Below, in pieces: positions 1 through 8,929 of a stretch of DNA of 36,757 nt. The notes beneath the pieces are model-generated. The model was not told where the DNA came from. It was given only the letters and a program-made list of their open reading frames with translations, and did not search any database. The stretch lies in NCBI GenBank assembly GCA_947166305.1, contig CAMVDV010000030.1, forward strand, positions 1 through 36,757. Reading direction: 5' to 3'. The translations under genes and the position numbers were made by a program. This DNA comes from an uncultured Prevotellaceae bacterium (GTDB lineage Bacteria > Bacteroidota > Bacteroidia > Bacteroidales > Bacteroidaceae). Numbering within the stretch: position 1 is the stretch's first letter; each line of letters begins with the position of its first letter.

Positions 1-34
1 CTCTGACGGAGGGGATAATATATGTCTTTCTCAT
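1..34 (-). CDS. Start of a small MRKTYI-type ORF, cut by window edge
   Basis: Reading leftward just after the sialidase stop, an ATG at 34-32 opens a frame that starts MRKTYIIPSVR and runs off the window. Only 11 codons are visible. The first residues match the complete 59-residue ORF at 5048-5227 (MKKTYISPEF), and the position is the same: directly behind a large secreted protein, here 15 bases after its stop codon. The common start motif is M(K/R)KTYI.P. I infer a second member of the same small-protein family. No function is known to me, and the length cannot be judged from this window. Confidence 0.6.
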   Translation of the reverse strand, partial: MRKTYIIPSVR

Positions 35-49
35 AAATTACGCTTTATA

Positions 50-3000
50 TCATTTACCAACTACCATTTTCTTTCCACCCACGATGTTGACACCTCTGCG
101 CACCTTCTGCAGGCGCTGGCCGGCAAGGTTGTAGATGGCGCCGTCGGGAGTCTTGGTCTCCTCGAGGTTGTCAATGCCTGTCGGGTCGGTGAAGAGGACG
201 TCGAAGGCCTTGACGCCAGCCCCCTCCTCAGCCTCGATGTGGCTGCGGAAGCCGGTGAGGTTCTCGCCGGTGTACTTCTTGAAGGCGGGTCCGCTCTGCA
301 GGGTATAGACTGTGGCGGCAACGCTGCTGGCTGAGAGCGTACGCTCGCTGCCCAGCAGGTCACTCTCGTAGTCCGTCTCGTTCGGCTCCACGGTGAAGTC
401 GTACGTCCCGGCCGTGCCTTCCACGAGCACACCTGTGCCTGCCTTCACGGCCTCCACCTCGTCGAAGTGGATGGAGCTGTAGGCTTCGTTCTTGGTGGCT
501 GCATAGAGTTTCACGCCCTCGGGAGCGGTGAGACCGACAGGGCTGTAGAGTGTGGCCAGGCCAAGCTCGCTGATGGTGACGGGGAGCACGCTGACATCCT
601 CCACATCCCATGCGTAGCGCACGTCATTGTTGTACGACGAGCCACGGTCTATCGTGTTGTTGCTGTCCTTGTCGTAGGTGTAGTAGCCGTTCGACTTGAT
701 GGCATATTTGCCTTCATGATAAGTGTTCGGCTCGATGGCTGCCTTGTAGCTGGTGCCGACGGTGGAGAGTGCCTTCGTCGAGCCGTTGAGTGAGAGTCCA
801 GTCGAATAGGATATCAGGCCCTCAGTGCTGTAGTACCAGATGGTAGAGGCATCGGTGGCAGTGGTAGTGGTGAGCGGTGTGGTGCCGCTTGCCGTGAGGT
901 AAGCGCCGGAGGCCGAACCCTTGAAGCGATAGAAGTGGCCCGGGCGCGGCATCTTCACAGCCTCTGCCTCAGCCTCATCCTTGTCGAAGTAGTACTGACC
1001 CATCGTGATGTCCTTGATGTCGTGGTTCTTCTGATAGATAAGGCAGTAGCCCGTGGGATGCTTGGTCTCGTCCTTGGCACATTCCTCAAAGAGAATATCC
1101 ATGGTGCCGTCGCCGTTGCCGAGCAGGATGGAGTAGGCTCCCCAGTTGTGCGTCACGTTCATACCCTGCGTCCAGCTTGCGCCTCCAACGGTAGAGAAGT
1201 CGGCTGTGGTGAAACCCGTAGCCTTCGGCAGAGCAATGAAGTAGTATTGTATCTCGCGGCGCTGAGGACTGCTCGTCATGGGAGCGGTCTCCACGATGAC
1301 GGTGTTCTTCACGCCGTAAGAATCGTAGGCCTCAACCATCTCGACGTCGCCGTTGCAGCTCGTAGCCACAGCGTTGTTCCACTGACCCGTGGGGCCCCAT
1401 GTGCCTTCGGCCGTGTCGAAGTCGGCATAGTTGAAGACGTTGACAAAGCGCGACTGACTGCCTTTGCCCACAAGGAGGATGTCTCCGTCGGGCAACTCAA
1501 CGACGTGTGCCTCGTCGCCGCTGTTGGCTATCTGATTACCCAACACCTTCCACGTCTGACCGAAGTCGTCGGAATAGACAACGACATCGCCTCCGTTCAC
1601 ATCCACCGCGTTGTAGATGCGGTTATACTGTGCGCCTTCGGCCTTACGGACAGACTGTATGATGCGACCGCTGGTGAAGAACGAGCGGACAATGCCGCTG
1701 CTTCCGTCGGCAGCGCGAATGCCTGCATCGACAAAGGCCTGCATCAACGCCGGCTGGATGTACTCATAGTTGCCCCAGGTCACGCCGCCATCGGTGGAAC
1801 GCCATGCCACGCATCCCTGCTGCCTCTGCGATGTGTCGGGATTATATACAGATGATGTCCAGAAACTGTTGCCTCCGCAGCAAACCATCAGCACGTCGTT
1901 GCCGGAATTGCCCGGCGTGTTGTCTGCCACGGCAGCAGGATCGCCGTAACTCCACTCGATGACATTCTCAGTATTCACGCCCCAGTTGCCCTGAGCCACA
2001 CGGATGGCCGGGCTCCACGACTCGCCTCCATCGTCGCTATAGCGTCGCTCGATGCTCGTCGGGCCACCGCCTACGTCGGTATTGCCGGGCCGATAGTCGG
2101 CAAAGGCAATGATGCGGCCGCTCATGGTGCGTATGATGGCAGGCAGACGATAAGCGTCTGTCATCTCATCATTATAGTCGTACCAGAGGTTGAGGCCGTT
2201 TCCTGTAGAGGCAACATAGTTGGCCACGATGGTGGAACCTGCAGGGATGGCAGAGAGTTCGCCTGCCTCGATGCTCGTACCGTAGTCCGTTCCGTCCACG
2301 GAGAAGCCCGTGAAGTCGTAACCTCTGTAGCTTGTGGCCGTAGCGGTGAACTCTTCGGCAATGTAGCCCACAAGGTCTTTGCCCTCGGTGTCGGTGTTAT
2401 AGAGGAAAGTGCTTGAGCTTGCGCCGTTGAGCGTCACGGTGATCTTGCCGGCACGGTTGTTCTCGGCTTCCGTCTCGCCAGTCACATTGATGGCAAGCTT
2501 AATGGCGTCTGTGCTGATAGTGCTGATGATCCAGCGTGAACCCGTGTCGCTTGCCGGTCCATCTTGCCAGAAGCTCATCTTGCCATTGCCTGCATAATCG
2601 TTCAGATAGAAGTTGCCTATCTGGAATCCACAATTGCTTGCATCGGTGCCTTCCACGAGGGTGAAGACTGAACCTGTCTCGCCCCATGTGATGATCTCTG
2701 CGTTGCCAGCAGTGGCGACGAAGAGCGATTTGCCCGAAGCCTTGTTGAGTATCTGATAGCCGGCCACGGGGTTGCCGACGAAGGCCCAGAGGTAGCTGTC
2801 CTCGGCCACAAGGCTTGCTGCAAGAGGAACGAAGCTTTCGTCCTCACTATTATAATAAGGATAGCGGTTACGGCTGACGTTTCGCATGGTAAACCACACG
2901 GCATTTTCGGCATCGGCCGAGGAAGTGAAGGGCATTTCGCCTACGGTTGCCACGATATCGACGGTCTGGTCTGCTGCACCGCCGGTGACTGTGATGCCTT

Positions 3001-4945
3001 CCTGCTCAGCGTTGATGGTGGTATAGGCGAACGTTCCGTCGAAGGTGACTTCCGTGCCTTCCACAACTCCGCTCTTGCTGTAGGAGCCGAGCTTTTCTGT
3101 CTTGGCAGCATCGCTGTAGATGTCCCATGTAACCGTAGTGATGGCGAGCACTTGGGCATAGGCTACCGTGATGGTACGGCCTTCGATGGCGATGGAAGGC
3201 TCGTAGCCATGCACCGAAGCGGCGGTGAGATCGGCGGCAGCGATGTTTTCTGCCACGAAGAAGCCCCCGTTCTTGGCGTTCTGACCGTTGAAGGTGACGT
3301 AGCCTTCCTCTGTCCCGGTGATGACGACGTCGTAGATGCCTGCGCTGATGTCAGCGTCCTCGAAGGTCCAACGGTTGTCGGTTGCCGTGACATGTCCTGC
3401 CCATGTGGTGAGTTGAGTATCGTTGCCCCAGTTGGTGAGGTTGATGGCTTCGGTGAAATAGATGCCTGCCTGTCCGTTGTAGGCACCGAAGTTGAGTGTC
3501 TCATAGGCTGTGGAGCCGATGGTAAGGGGCAAGCCTTCGCCGTTGGTGGCGGTGATGCTCGTGCCGTTGTTTTTCACCTTCCAGACCTCACCGTTGAGCC
3601 CTGCGAGGGGAGAGTGATGGAATGTGGCGGCAGTTTCCTTGCCTGCGAAGTTGCTGTAAAGGTAGGGATAGCGACTTGTCTCCATTCCTTTGAAGTAATA
3701 GTAGCCGTCGGGCAGATAGAGGCTGTTGCTCGTGTTGCCGGAGAGAGCAGTGTTGAAGGCGTCGATGGCTGCGTTGATGGCGGCGACGTCTTCGGCTGTT
3801 GCGCTACCCACCTTGCCTTCTGCCGTAGCGATGGCCGCTTGCAGGTCAGCGATGGGGGCATCGGCGGGAATGCCGTAGGCTATCAGGGAACGAGCCTGGG
3901 CGATGGAGAGCGCGAGGTCTTCGTTGAAGCTGGGAACGATGACTTCTGCCGCATAGAGCGTCCAGATGTTGTTGCCGCTGGTGGCGGTGTTTTCGCCGCT
4001 ACCCCAGAAGGCCAGGCCGTTGCCGGCACCGTTGTTGTCGACGCGCGAACCGCTCTTGCTGTTCAGATTCCACGCCACGGCGCTGGCACCGTCGGTGAAA
4101 TAGACGGCATAGTTGCCGGCATTGGCCTCATTAGTCGAGCCGAGGCTGGCGGAAATGAAGCTGCCTGTGGCAAACTGAATGTTGTAGATGCCGTCCGTCT
4201 CCGTAGCGATGAAGCGGACGAGGTAAGCTGCGTTCTCGGCAGCCTTCTTGCCTACGAAGTAGTCGGCCGTGTAGGTCGTTCCGGCACGCTTGACGGGTGT
4301 GGTGCCAGAGTCGTACATTGCCGACTCACCATTGCGCACCTGCGTCATGATGTACCAGTGGCTGTTGTCGGCAGCCTCAGTTGCGGTGGTGAGAGAGCCG
4401 TCGGTCACCTTCGTGCAGGACGTGATGAGCAGGTTGCTTGCCAGGCTTGGTGTCCAGTGGCAGGTGGGGTCTTCCGTCAAAGAGACAGTGAAGGAAGAGA
4501 TGGCAATGCCCTGGTTGGGCGTGCTCTGCTGGAAGGTTGTGCTCGACACGGTCAGTCCGGTCACGGCGAGCGTGTAGTCCTTGTCGGTGCCAAACGAGAG
4601 GGCTGAGCCTCCCTCGGCCGGTGTCAGCGTCTGCGCACCGCCCTGGGCCTTGCCCGTGATGGTGTAGCCCGTGATGATATAGCCAGCCTGAGCCGTGAGG
4701 GTGTAAGTGCAGCCCGAGCCGCCGGAATAGATGTAGCCGGTAGAGACGGCGATGTTGTTGGCTGTCGTGGACAGCGTCACTTTGGGATTCGTAGCAGTGC
4801 TCTCCCACTTGCTGGCCCATGTACCGCCGGCATTGGTAGCCGTGTAGGAGCCAGTGCCAGTGCCGTAGGTCACAGTGTACTCCGTTGCCCACACACTAAT
4901 TGTGCAAAGCAAAGCGGCGAGTAATAGAAAAAGTTTTTGTTTCAT
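50..4945 (-). CDS. Secreted multidomain exo-alpha-sialidase (GH33)
   Basis: A 1631-residue exported sialidase, expected to release terminal sialic acid from host glycoconjugates outside the cell. The signal peptide is MKQKLFLLLAALLCTISVWA. Residues ~20-340 look like beta-rich binding modules and ~345-405 like a helical alanine-rich spacer. About 410-920 holds further lectin-like modules (YYYFKGMETSRYPYLYSN, YQILNKASGKSLFVA). The GH33 propeller spans ~925-1330: an RIP-type motif (YRLPAIIRT, ~932) followed by AFADYRP, and Asp-boxes SDDGGESWSP (~970), STDGGVTWGN (~1050) and SDDFGQTWKV (~1125). A C-terminal beta domain ends in IYNLAGQRLQKVRRG and NIVGGKK, a tail shared with the protein at 5229-8540. 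It is far longer than a bare GH33 domain (~400 aa) because of the binding modules. It lies 102 bp behind the 59-aa ORF with no recognisable promoter of its own, so co-transcription is likely. The family call is firm; linkage and substrate preference are not visible. Confidence 0.93.
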   Translation of the reverse strand: MKQKLFLLLAALLCTISVWATEYTVTYGTGTGSYTATNAGGTWASKWESTATNPKVTLSTTANNIAVSTGYIYSGGSGCTYTLTAQAGYIITGYTITGKAQGGAQTLTPAEGGSALSFGTDKDYTLAVTGLTVSSTTFQQSTPNQGIAISSFTVSLTEDPTCHWTPSLASNLLITSCTKVTDGSLTTATEAADNSHWYIMTQVRNGESAMYDSGTTPVKRAGTTYTADYFVGKKAAENAAYLVRFIATETDGIYNIQFATGSFISASLGSTNEANAGNYAVYFTDGASAVAWNLNSKSGSRVDNNGAGNGLAFWGSGENTATSGNNIWTLYAAEVIVPSFNEDLALSIAQARSLIAYGIPADAPIADLQAAIATAEGKVGSATAEDVAAINAAIDAFNTALSGNTSNSLYLPDGYYYFKGMETSRYPYLYSNFAGKETAATFHHSPLAGLNGEVWKVKNNGTSITATNGEGLPLTIGSTAYETLNFGAYNGQAGIYFTEAINLTNWGNDTQLTTWAGHVTATDNRWTFEDADISAGIYDVVITGTEEGYVTFNGQNAKNGGFFVAENIAAADLTAASVHGYEPSIAIEGRTITVAYAQVLAITTVTWDIYSDAAKTEKLGSYSKSGVVEGTEVTFDGTFAYTTINAEQEGITVTGGAADQTVDIVATVGEMPFTSSADAENAVWFTMRNVSRNRYPYYNSEDESFVPLAASLVAEDSYLWAFVGNPVAGYQILNKASGKSLFVATAGNAEIITWGETGSVFTLVEGTDASNCGFQIGNFYLNDYAGNGKMSFWQDGPASDTGSRWIISTISTDAIKLAINVTGETEAENNRAGKITVTLNGASSSTFLYNTDTEGKDLVGYIAEEFTATATSYRGYDFTGFSVDGTDYGTSIEAGELSAIPAGSTIVANYVASTGNGLNLWYDYNDEMTDAYRLPAIIRTMSGRIIAFADYRPGNTDVGGGPTSIERRYSDDGGESWSPAIRVAQGNWGVNTENVIEWSYGDPAAVADNTPGNSGNDVLMVCCGGNSFWTSSVYNPDTSQRQQGCVAWRSTDGGVTWGNYEYIQPALMQAFVDAGIRAADGSSGIVRSFFTSGRIIQSVRKAEGAQYNRIYNAVDVNGGDVVVYSDDFGQTWKVLGNQIANSGDEAHVVELPDGDILLVGKGSQSRFVNVFNYADFDTAEGTWGPTGQWNNAVATSCNGDVEMVEAYDSYGVKNTVIVETAPMTSSPQRREIQYYFIALPKATGFTTADFSTVGGASWTQGMNVTHNWGAYSILLGNGDGTMDILFEECAKDETKHPTGYCLIYQKNHDIKDITMGQYYFDKDEAEAEAVKMPRPGHFYRFKGSASGAYLTASGTTPLTTTTATDASTIWYYSTEGLISYSTGLSLNGSTKALSTVGTSYKAAIEPNTYHEGKYAIKSNGYYTYDKDSNNTIDRGSSYNNDVRYAWDVEDVSVLPVTISELGLATLYSPVGLTAPEGVKLYAATKNEAYSSIHFDEVEAVKAGTGVLVEGTAGTYDFTVEPNETDYESDLLGSERTLSASSVAATVYTLQSGPAFKKYTGENLTGFRSHIEAEEGAGVKAFDVLFTDPTGIDNLEETKTPDGAIYNLAGQRLQKVRRGVNIVGGKKMVVGK

Positions 4946-4995
4946 GTTGGTTTGTATTTGTTCCTAATAATATATATAATAATGTTAGAGAGCAA

Positions 4996-5023
4996 AGGGA
5001 GGTGCCTTCATAGGCATCTCCCT
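4996..5023 (-). terminator. 12-bp stem-loop between small ORF and sialidase
   Basis: Two 12-base arms (AGGGAGGTGCCT and AGGCATCTCCCT on the plus strand) pair around a TCAT loop with a single G-T wobble. On the minus strand it is followed by TTTGCTCTCT, only a weak U-tract. It could be an intrinsic terminator or attenuator, or a processing/stability hairpin that separates expression of the upstream pair from the sialidase. Confidence 0.55.
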
Positions 5024-5047
5024 AATTTGTTGCCTTGGCGACAAAGA

Positions 5048-5227
5048 TTACCATTCTTCATCCCAAAGGTTCTTGTCGGTGAGGGGTGTACTTTCTTCCT
5101 TGACCCAACCGCCATTGGTGCCAGAGGCTGTATTATCATCTACAGGAACTGATTCAGCGAGCATTTGAATGCCGCTGCCGCTCAACTCAACGAGTATGAA
5201 CTCGGGGGAAATATATGTCTTTTTCAT
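5048..5227 (-). CDS. 59-aa small protein, MKKTYI family, function unknown
   Basis: A complete 59-codon ORF. It begins MKKTYISPEFILVELSGSG, continues IQMLAESVPVDDNTASGTNG, has a Gly-Gly-Trp step near residue 40 and ends KNLWDEEW. Its ATG lies one base beyond the TAA of the upstream 1103-residue protein (TAA-c-ATG), so translational coupling is likely. There is no signal peptide or membrane segment. The C-terminal third is acidic and tryptophan-containing. A second ORF with the same opening (MRKTYI.P) follows the sialidase at the window edge, which argues that this is a real conserved gene and not chance. I recall short Prevotella/Bacteroides hypothetical proteins with similar openings and W/D/E-rich ends, but no function. 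A Gly-Gly leader-peptide reading is possible but speculative. Confidence 0.75.
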   Translation of the reverse strand: MKKTYISPEFILVELSGSGIQMLAESVPVDDNTASGTNGGWVKEESTPLTDKNLWDEEW

Positions 5228-5228
5228 G

Positions 5229-8200
5229 TTACTTAAGAATCTTTTTGCCGTTAATAATGTTGATACCTTTCTGCATCTTGTTCATGCGCTGACCAGCGAC
5301 ATTATAGATAGCACCCTCTGTTGTCTGTTGTCCGTTGTCAATAGTCTGAATAGAGGTTGCATCATCCTCGAAGTCGAGAGCAAAGCCCTTGACACCACTG
5401 TTGTTGAGCTTCGATGCTTCGAGATAAGCACGGTTGGCACTAAGTGTTGAGCCGTCCCAGTGGTAGAAGCCAACCTTGCCGTTAGCCATACCGAGGAAAT
5501 AGTCAGTGCTGCCCGTTGTTACGGCTTTTGCAACATAGGTTCCCGTAAGAGCTGTCGTCGTCAGAGGAGCACTTGTTGCAGCGTTGTTAGCAATGGAAGC
5601 AGTAACAGTTCCCTTTGTATGGCGAAGCATTACAGGAGTGCCGGCAGGCACATTGTCTGTCGCTTCGCTCATGGTCAGACCGGTCTTGCCGGCATTCAGC
5701 GTCAGCGTGTAGGCACAAGCCGCAGAGAGCGTCACATCAAACGGCAGGCAAACAGTAGCGTAATAGTACCCGTCGCCACCATCGTTGAGGGTAAGGGGAA
5801 GTTCATCAACCTTGACGATGTACCATGTGGAAGGTTCACCTTGATTATTGCTATTCCACGTAATCAAATTACCACTAGTGCCTGATCCGTTTCCATGACC
5901 ACCAGCATGCAACGTTTGTGCATTATTCGATTGCTTAAGTGTATACTGTGCAGCACCTATTGAAGTAACTTCCAGACCTGCAGCAACACCTAATGCAGCA
6001 TTCTGAACATCCCATTGACCATTACCTGTAGTAATGTATTGCTGTGCATTGGGGCTATAGATATTCCACTTATCACCGTTTGCGGTGAACTTGAAGATGG
6101 AATTCACCTGATGTTCCGTTGTGGTCGCTGCCTTTGCCCAAACGATGTTAGTTGTGCTTACTGCGGGATTGTAATACCATGCGGCAGCAGCATTAAAACC
6201 AGCAACTGCACTAACAACGCGGTAGAAGCCTTCAGTAAGTGTAATTTCAGATGCTTCGTTCAATTTGTTTAATGTCTGGAGCACCATATTCATCTCAACC
6301 GCATCGGCTGTCGCAAAATAGAATGGGTAGCTAGCAAAGTAATCCTTTAAAGCTTTTCCTGCAGACAACACATCTGCTGCCACATCCACAGTTCCAACTG
6401 AACCAGCAGGAGCATCAAGCACAAGTGTGTTAAGATAATTAAGAGGATATGAACTGGGAGTCTTGAACCAGCAGGTGCTGCCATTGCCAGAATCAGTCCA
6501 TCCATTGACATTGTAGGAATCGGTGTCATAACAGTTCAGACGGACCGAACCGTCCTTCAAGATGAAGCAAGCATATCCGTTTGCTATAGTCTTACCACTC
6601 TCGCTGGAAGCTCCCGGAATAAACAGGCTTCCTTCTGCAGCCATCTTGGCATGTTCTGCGTTCGTTGTGCTCTTGTACAAAGTCATGCCACTGCCTGCAG
6701 CCTTGTTGTAGATGCGGAAACCATCATAGGGATTGCCAACGAAACAGAAGTAATTCTTGTCTGACAAGCTAGCATAAGCATTTGTAGCAACAGCTTCAGT
6801 AGCAATAATATCAGAGTTGCCACTGTCATATTTCCAGATATGGTTGGCATCCTCATGTGCTGAGTGAATACCCACAGTGTACCACTTGGCTTCAGCATAG
6901 CTGTCAGAGAGTTGGAACGGACCATTCCAAGTTGCAGTAACAATGACTTCAGTCGTTTCATTTCCAATCTCGGAAGGAGAATAGCTCAATGTAACAAAAT
7001 CACTGTCAAACCCATCAGGCAAGAAGTCAGAGGAGGGGGAGAGAAGGCTCGCTGTGACATTCTCAACGGTTTGGATGACAGTACCATCACTCCAATTGAG
7101 AATATAAGTAACATTCTTAGTGGTGTTCGCAGATACTGTTACAGTGAGGTCGGAACTGCAAGTTGCTATGGCGGCTTCGGCTTCGGCGTGACCAACGGAT
7201 TCTGCACCATTGATGCCATAGAGTTTATCACTGGGAAGAGTGAAAGAATCACTTCCGTCTGCTGCTACATAAATAGTAGACACTGCGTCACCGCCATCTA
7301 CCGCCACTGCTTCACTGAACGTAACCTTATACATTCGTTTGAACGTGAATTGCTGTCCACTCGTATGGGCGTAGGTTTTGCCGCCTGAACGATCAATCCA
7401 AAGGTTGTTTGTTTTATCCTTAAACTTAATGGTTGTGGCGTTGTTATACACAGAAACAAAAGAGTTTGCAGAGGCAGCATCGACCAATGTCAGATAGCCA
7501 CCTGTAGCCGCACGACCACCAATGTATTTTTCTGTGCCAACATTATAGATTCTGTAGCCATTTGTGCCGTCCTGCACCAGTTGCCACATCCAGTTCGTTC
7601 TGCCAGTAATGCCAGGAAGAGCTCTGTTCTGCCCGCAATTCACATCAGTGCCACTACCTTCCAGCCAACTGTTAGCATTAGTTGAAATTATTAACGCATA
7701 ATAAGTTGGAGCTTCATTTGTGGAAGCCACAAATGGCTGAGGCTTTACAGTAACAGTAAGTGTACCAGTATTAGTATTGATGGCATCTTTCACCTCATCT
7801 GCTGTCTTCTCCACACCACCGATGTAGTATGTTGCAGCATAGGCTGTGGAAAAACTTGTGATTTGATTGTCTGAATTCGTGTAATACTCAGATGTTGTGA
7901 TATTCCCATTGATAGTTACCGTAGAGGGATAGCCCTCTACAGTCACGCCATTCGCGTCTGTGGCATCTACTACAAACCGCGTCTGGTAAAAGCGTTCAAA
8001 CTTGAAAATAGAACCTGCGTCGCTGATATTATTATAGATGCCCATGTAATTCCCTGTGCCACCATGGTTACTCAACACATAACCGCAATAGACACCATCA
8101 TATGAATATCCACTACCCTCAACGCTGTTATCAAACATGTTCAAGGTTTTACTGGAACTGCTATACCACGCAAGCTGGAAGTGAGTACAATCCTCAGCCG

Positions 8201-8540
8201 TTCCGCTTGACTGGAGCTTTGATCTACCTGCAGCATATTCCATGAATTTCCAATAGCCACCAGCGGGAGTTGATATGATTGCCTTGCCGTTGGCATCTTC
8301 CTCTATCTTCCACATATAGCCCAAAACACCCAAGCCATTATAAGCCTGAACATAGACGTTATCCGCAGTCTTCAAAGCTACGTTGGCTCCACGATTCGGA
8401 AGAAGAATTCTGTAGAATCCACCACTAAACAAGGCATTGCCCTTAGAGTCTTGGGCACTTGTCACTGATGTAGTGGAATAAGCCCAGGCGGTCATCGTCG
8501 CGATGAGGGCGAGGAGTAAAAGAGTTAGTTTTTGTTTCAT
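5229..8540 (-). CDS. Large secreted multidomain protein with sorting-like C-terminal tail
   Basis: 1103 residues with signal peptide MKQKLTLLLLALIATMTAWA, nearly the same as that of the sialidase. Several segments resemble ricin/beta-trefoil-like carbohydrate-binding repeats: GGFYRILLPNRGANVAL near the start, GYRIYNVGTEKYIGG (~330), FRIYNKAAGSGMTLY (~620) and EGFYRVVSAVAGFN (~775). A beta-sandwich near ~950-1070 carries YYYATVCLPFDV, a pattern I associate with Prevotella surface proteins. The protein ends with IYNVAGQRMNKMQKGINI and NGKKILK, matching the sialidase tail. No catalytic domain is recognised. It is probably an extracellular glycan-binding or adhesin-like protein. It is the first gene of the apparent operon that continues into the 59-aa ORF and sialidase. 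Its base composition is visibly AT-richer than the sialidase gene, suggesting a different history. Confidence 0.85.
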   Translation of the reverse strand: MKQKLTLLLLALIATMTAWAYSTTSVTSAQDSKGNALFSGGFYRILLPNRGANVALKTADNVYVQAYNGLGVLGYMWKIEEDANGKAIISTPAGGYWKFMEYAAGRSKLQSSGTAEDCTHFQLAWYSSSSKTLNMFDNSVEGSGYSYDGVYCGYVLSNHGGTGNYMGIYNNISDAGSIFKFERFYQTRFVVDATDANGVTVEGYPSTVTINGNITTSEYYTNSDNQITSFSTAYAATYYIGGVEKTADEVKDAINTNTGTLTVTVKPQPFVASTNEAPTYYALIISTNANSWLEGSGTDVNCGQNRALPGITGRTNWMWQLVQDGTNGYRIYNVGTEKYIGGRAATGGYLTLVDAASANSFVSVYNNATTIKFKDKTNNLWIDRSGGKTYAHTSGQQFTFKRMYKVTFSEAVAVDGGDAVSTIYVAADGSDSFTLPSDKLYGINGAESVGHAEAEAAIATCSSDLTVTVSANTTKNVTYILNWSDGTVIQTVENVTASLLSPSSDFLPDGFDSDFVTLSYSPSEIGNETTEVIVTATWNGPFQLSDSYAEAKWYTVGIHSAHEDANHIWKYDSGNSDIIATEAVATNAYASLSDKNYFCFVGNPYDGFRIYNKAAGSGMTLYKSTTNAEHAKMAAEGSLFIPGASSESGKTIANGYACFILKDGSVRLNCYDTDSYNVNGWTDSGNGSTCWFKTPSSYPLNYLNTLVLDAPAGSVGTVDVAADVLSAGKALKDYFASYPFYFATADAVEMNMVLQTLNKLNEASEITLTEGFYRVVSAVAGFNAAAAWYYNPAVSTTNIVWAKAATTTEHQVNSIFKFTANGDKWNIYSPNAQQYITTGNGQWDVQNAALGVAAGLEVTSIGAAQYTLKQSNNAQTLHAGGHGNGSGTSGNLITWNSNNQGEPSTWYIVKVDELPLTLNDGGDGYYYATVCLPFDVTLSAACAYTLTLNAGKTGLTMSEATDNVPAGTPVMLRHTKGTVTASIANNAATSAPLTTTALTGTYVAKAVTTGSTDYFLGMANGKVGFYHWDGSTLSANRAYLEASKLNNSGVKGFALDFEDDATSIQTIDNGQQTTEGAIYNVAGQRMNKMQKGINIINGKKILK

Positions 8541-8617
8541 TGTCTTGATTTGTTATGAGTTAATAATTTATTTGTCGGAAGATGGGCCACCGCTGTGGCT
8601 GTTGAAGGATTGGCGCT

Positions 8618-8705
8618 GCTGCAGGCTGGGCAGATGATTGCTGCAGGCTGAGCAGACGACGGCCGCGTGCCCTGCTTGCGCTGAAGGCGCACGACTTGCG
8701 GGGCA
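8618..8705. repeat. 22-bp-period tandem array (4 units)
   Basis: Four consecutive 22-base units at 8618, 8640, 8662 and 8684. The first two are near-identical (GCTGCAGGCTG then G/A GCAGA). The third contains CCGCGTGCCCTGCTTGC, matching the core of the larger array at 19642-19905. The array sits in the predicted 5' leader of the 5229-8540 gene, directly downstream of its -7 box. There is no coding potential. Confidence 0.75.
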
Positions 8706-8711
8706 AAGGTA
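8704..8711 (-). promoter_or_regulatory. -7 box for the secreted protein/sialidase operon
   Basis: On the minus strand the sequence reads TACCTTTG, an exact TAnnTTTG Bacteroidetes -7 element, about 165 bases upstream of the ATG at 8540. No good TTTG -33 box is seen at the usual spacing. If used, it gives a leader of roughly 150 nt containing the 22-bp array. Confidence 0.5.
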
Positions 8712-8850
8712 CATCTTTTTGTGAATGGCGAAGGCTTTCGAAGCGTTAAAGTTTGTTAATCAGATTGCAATCATGCCATTACGACAATAAACTCCGACAT
8801 ATTTAACAATGGAAACATACCGAACTGACGTGGTTTCGGCGGGTTGGGTT

Positions 8851-8886
8851 GTTTGAGCGGTTTGAGCTGTTTGAACTGTTTGAGCG
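8851..8886. repeat. 9-bp-period tandem repeat (4 units)
   Basis: Four nonamers in a row: GTTTGAGCG, GTTTGAGCT, GTTTGAACT, GTTTGAGCG. The 9-base period resembles other spacer repeats in this window (18001-18072, 25902-25955, 36249-36275, 36521-36589) although the sequence differs. Confidence 0.75.
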
Positions 8887-8929
8887 GACGCTCTACGACG
8901 CTTCCCTACAGGGCGACTCTTTTTTCCAC

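Noticed and set aside
3152..4606. 484-codon plus-strand ORF opposite the sialidase
   Set aside because: It lies fully antisense to a gene with clear GH33 motifs; the translation has no family features and arises from the GC-rich third positions of the sialidase.
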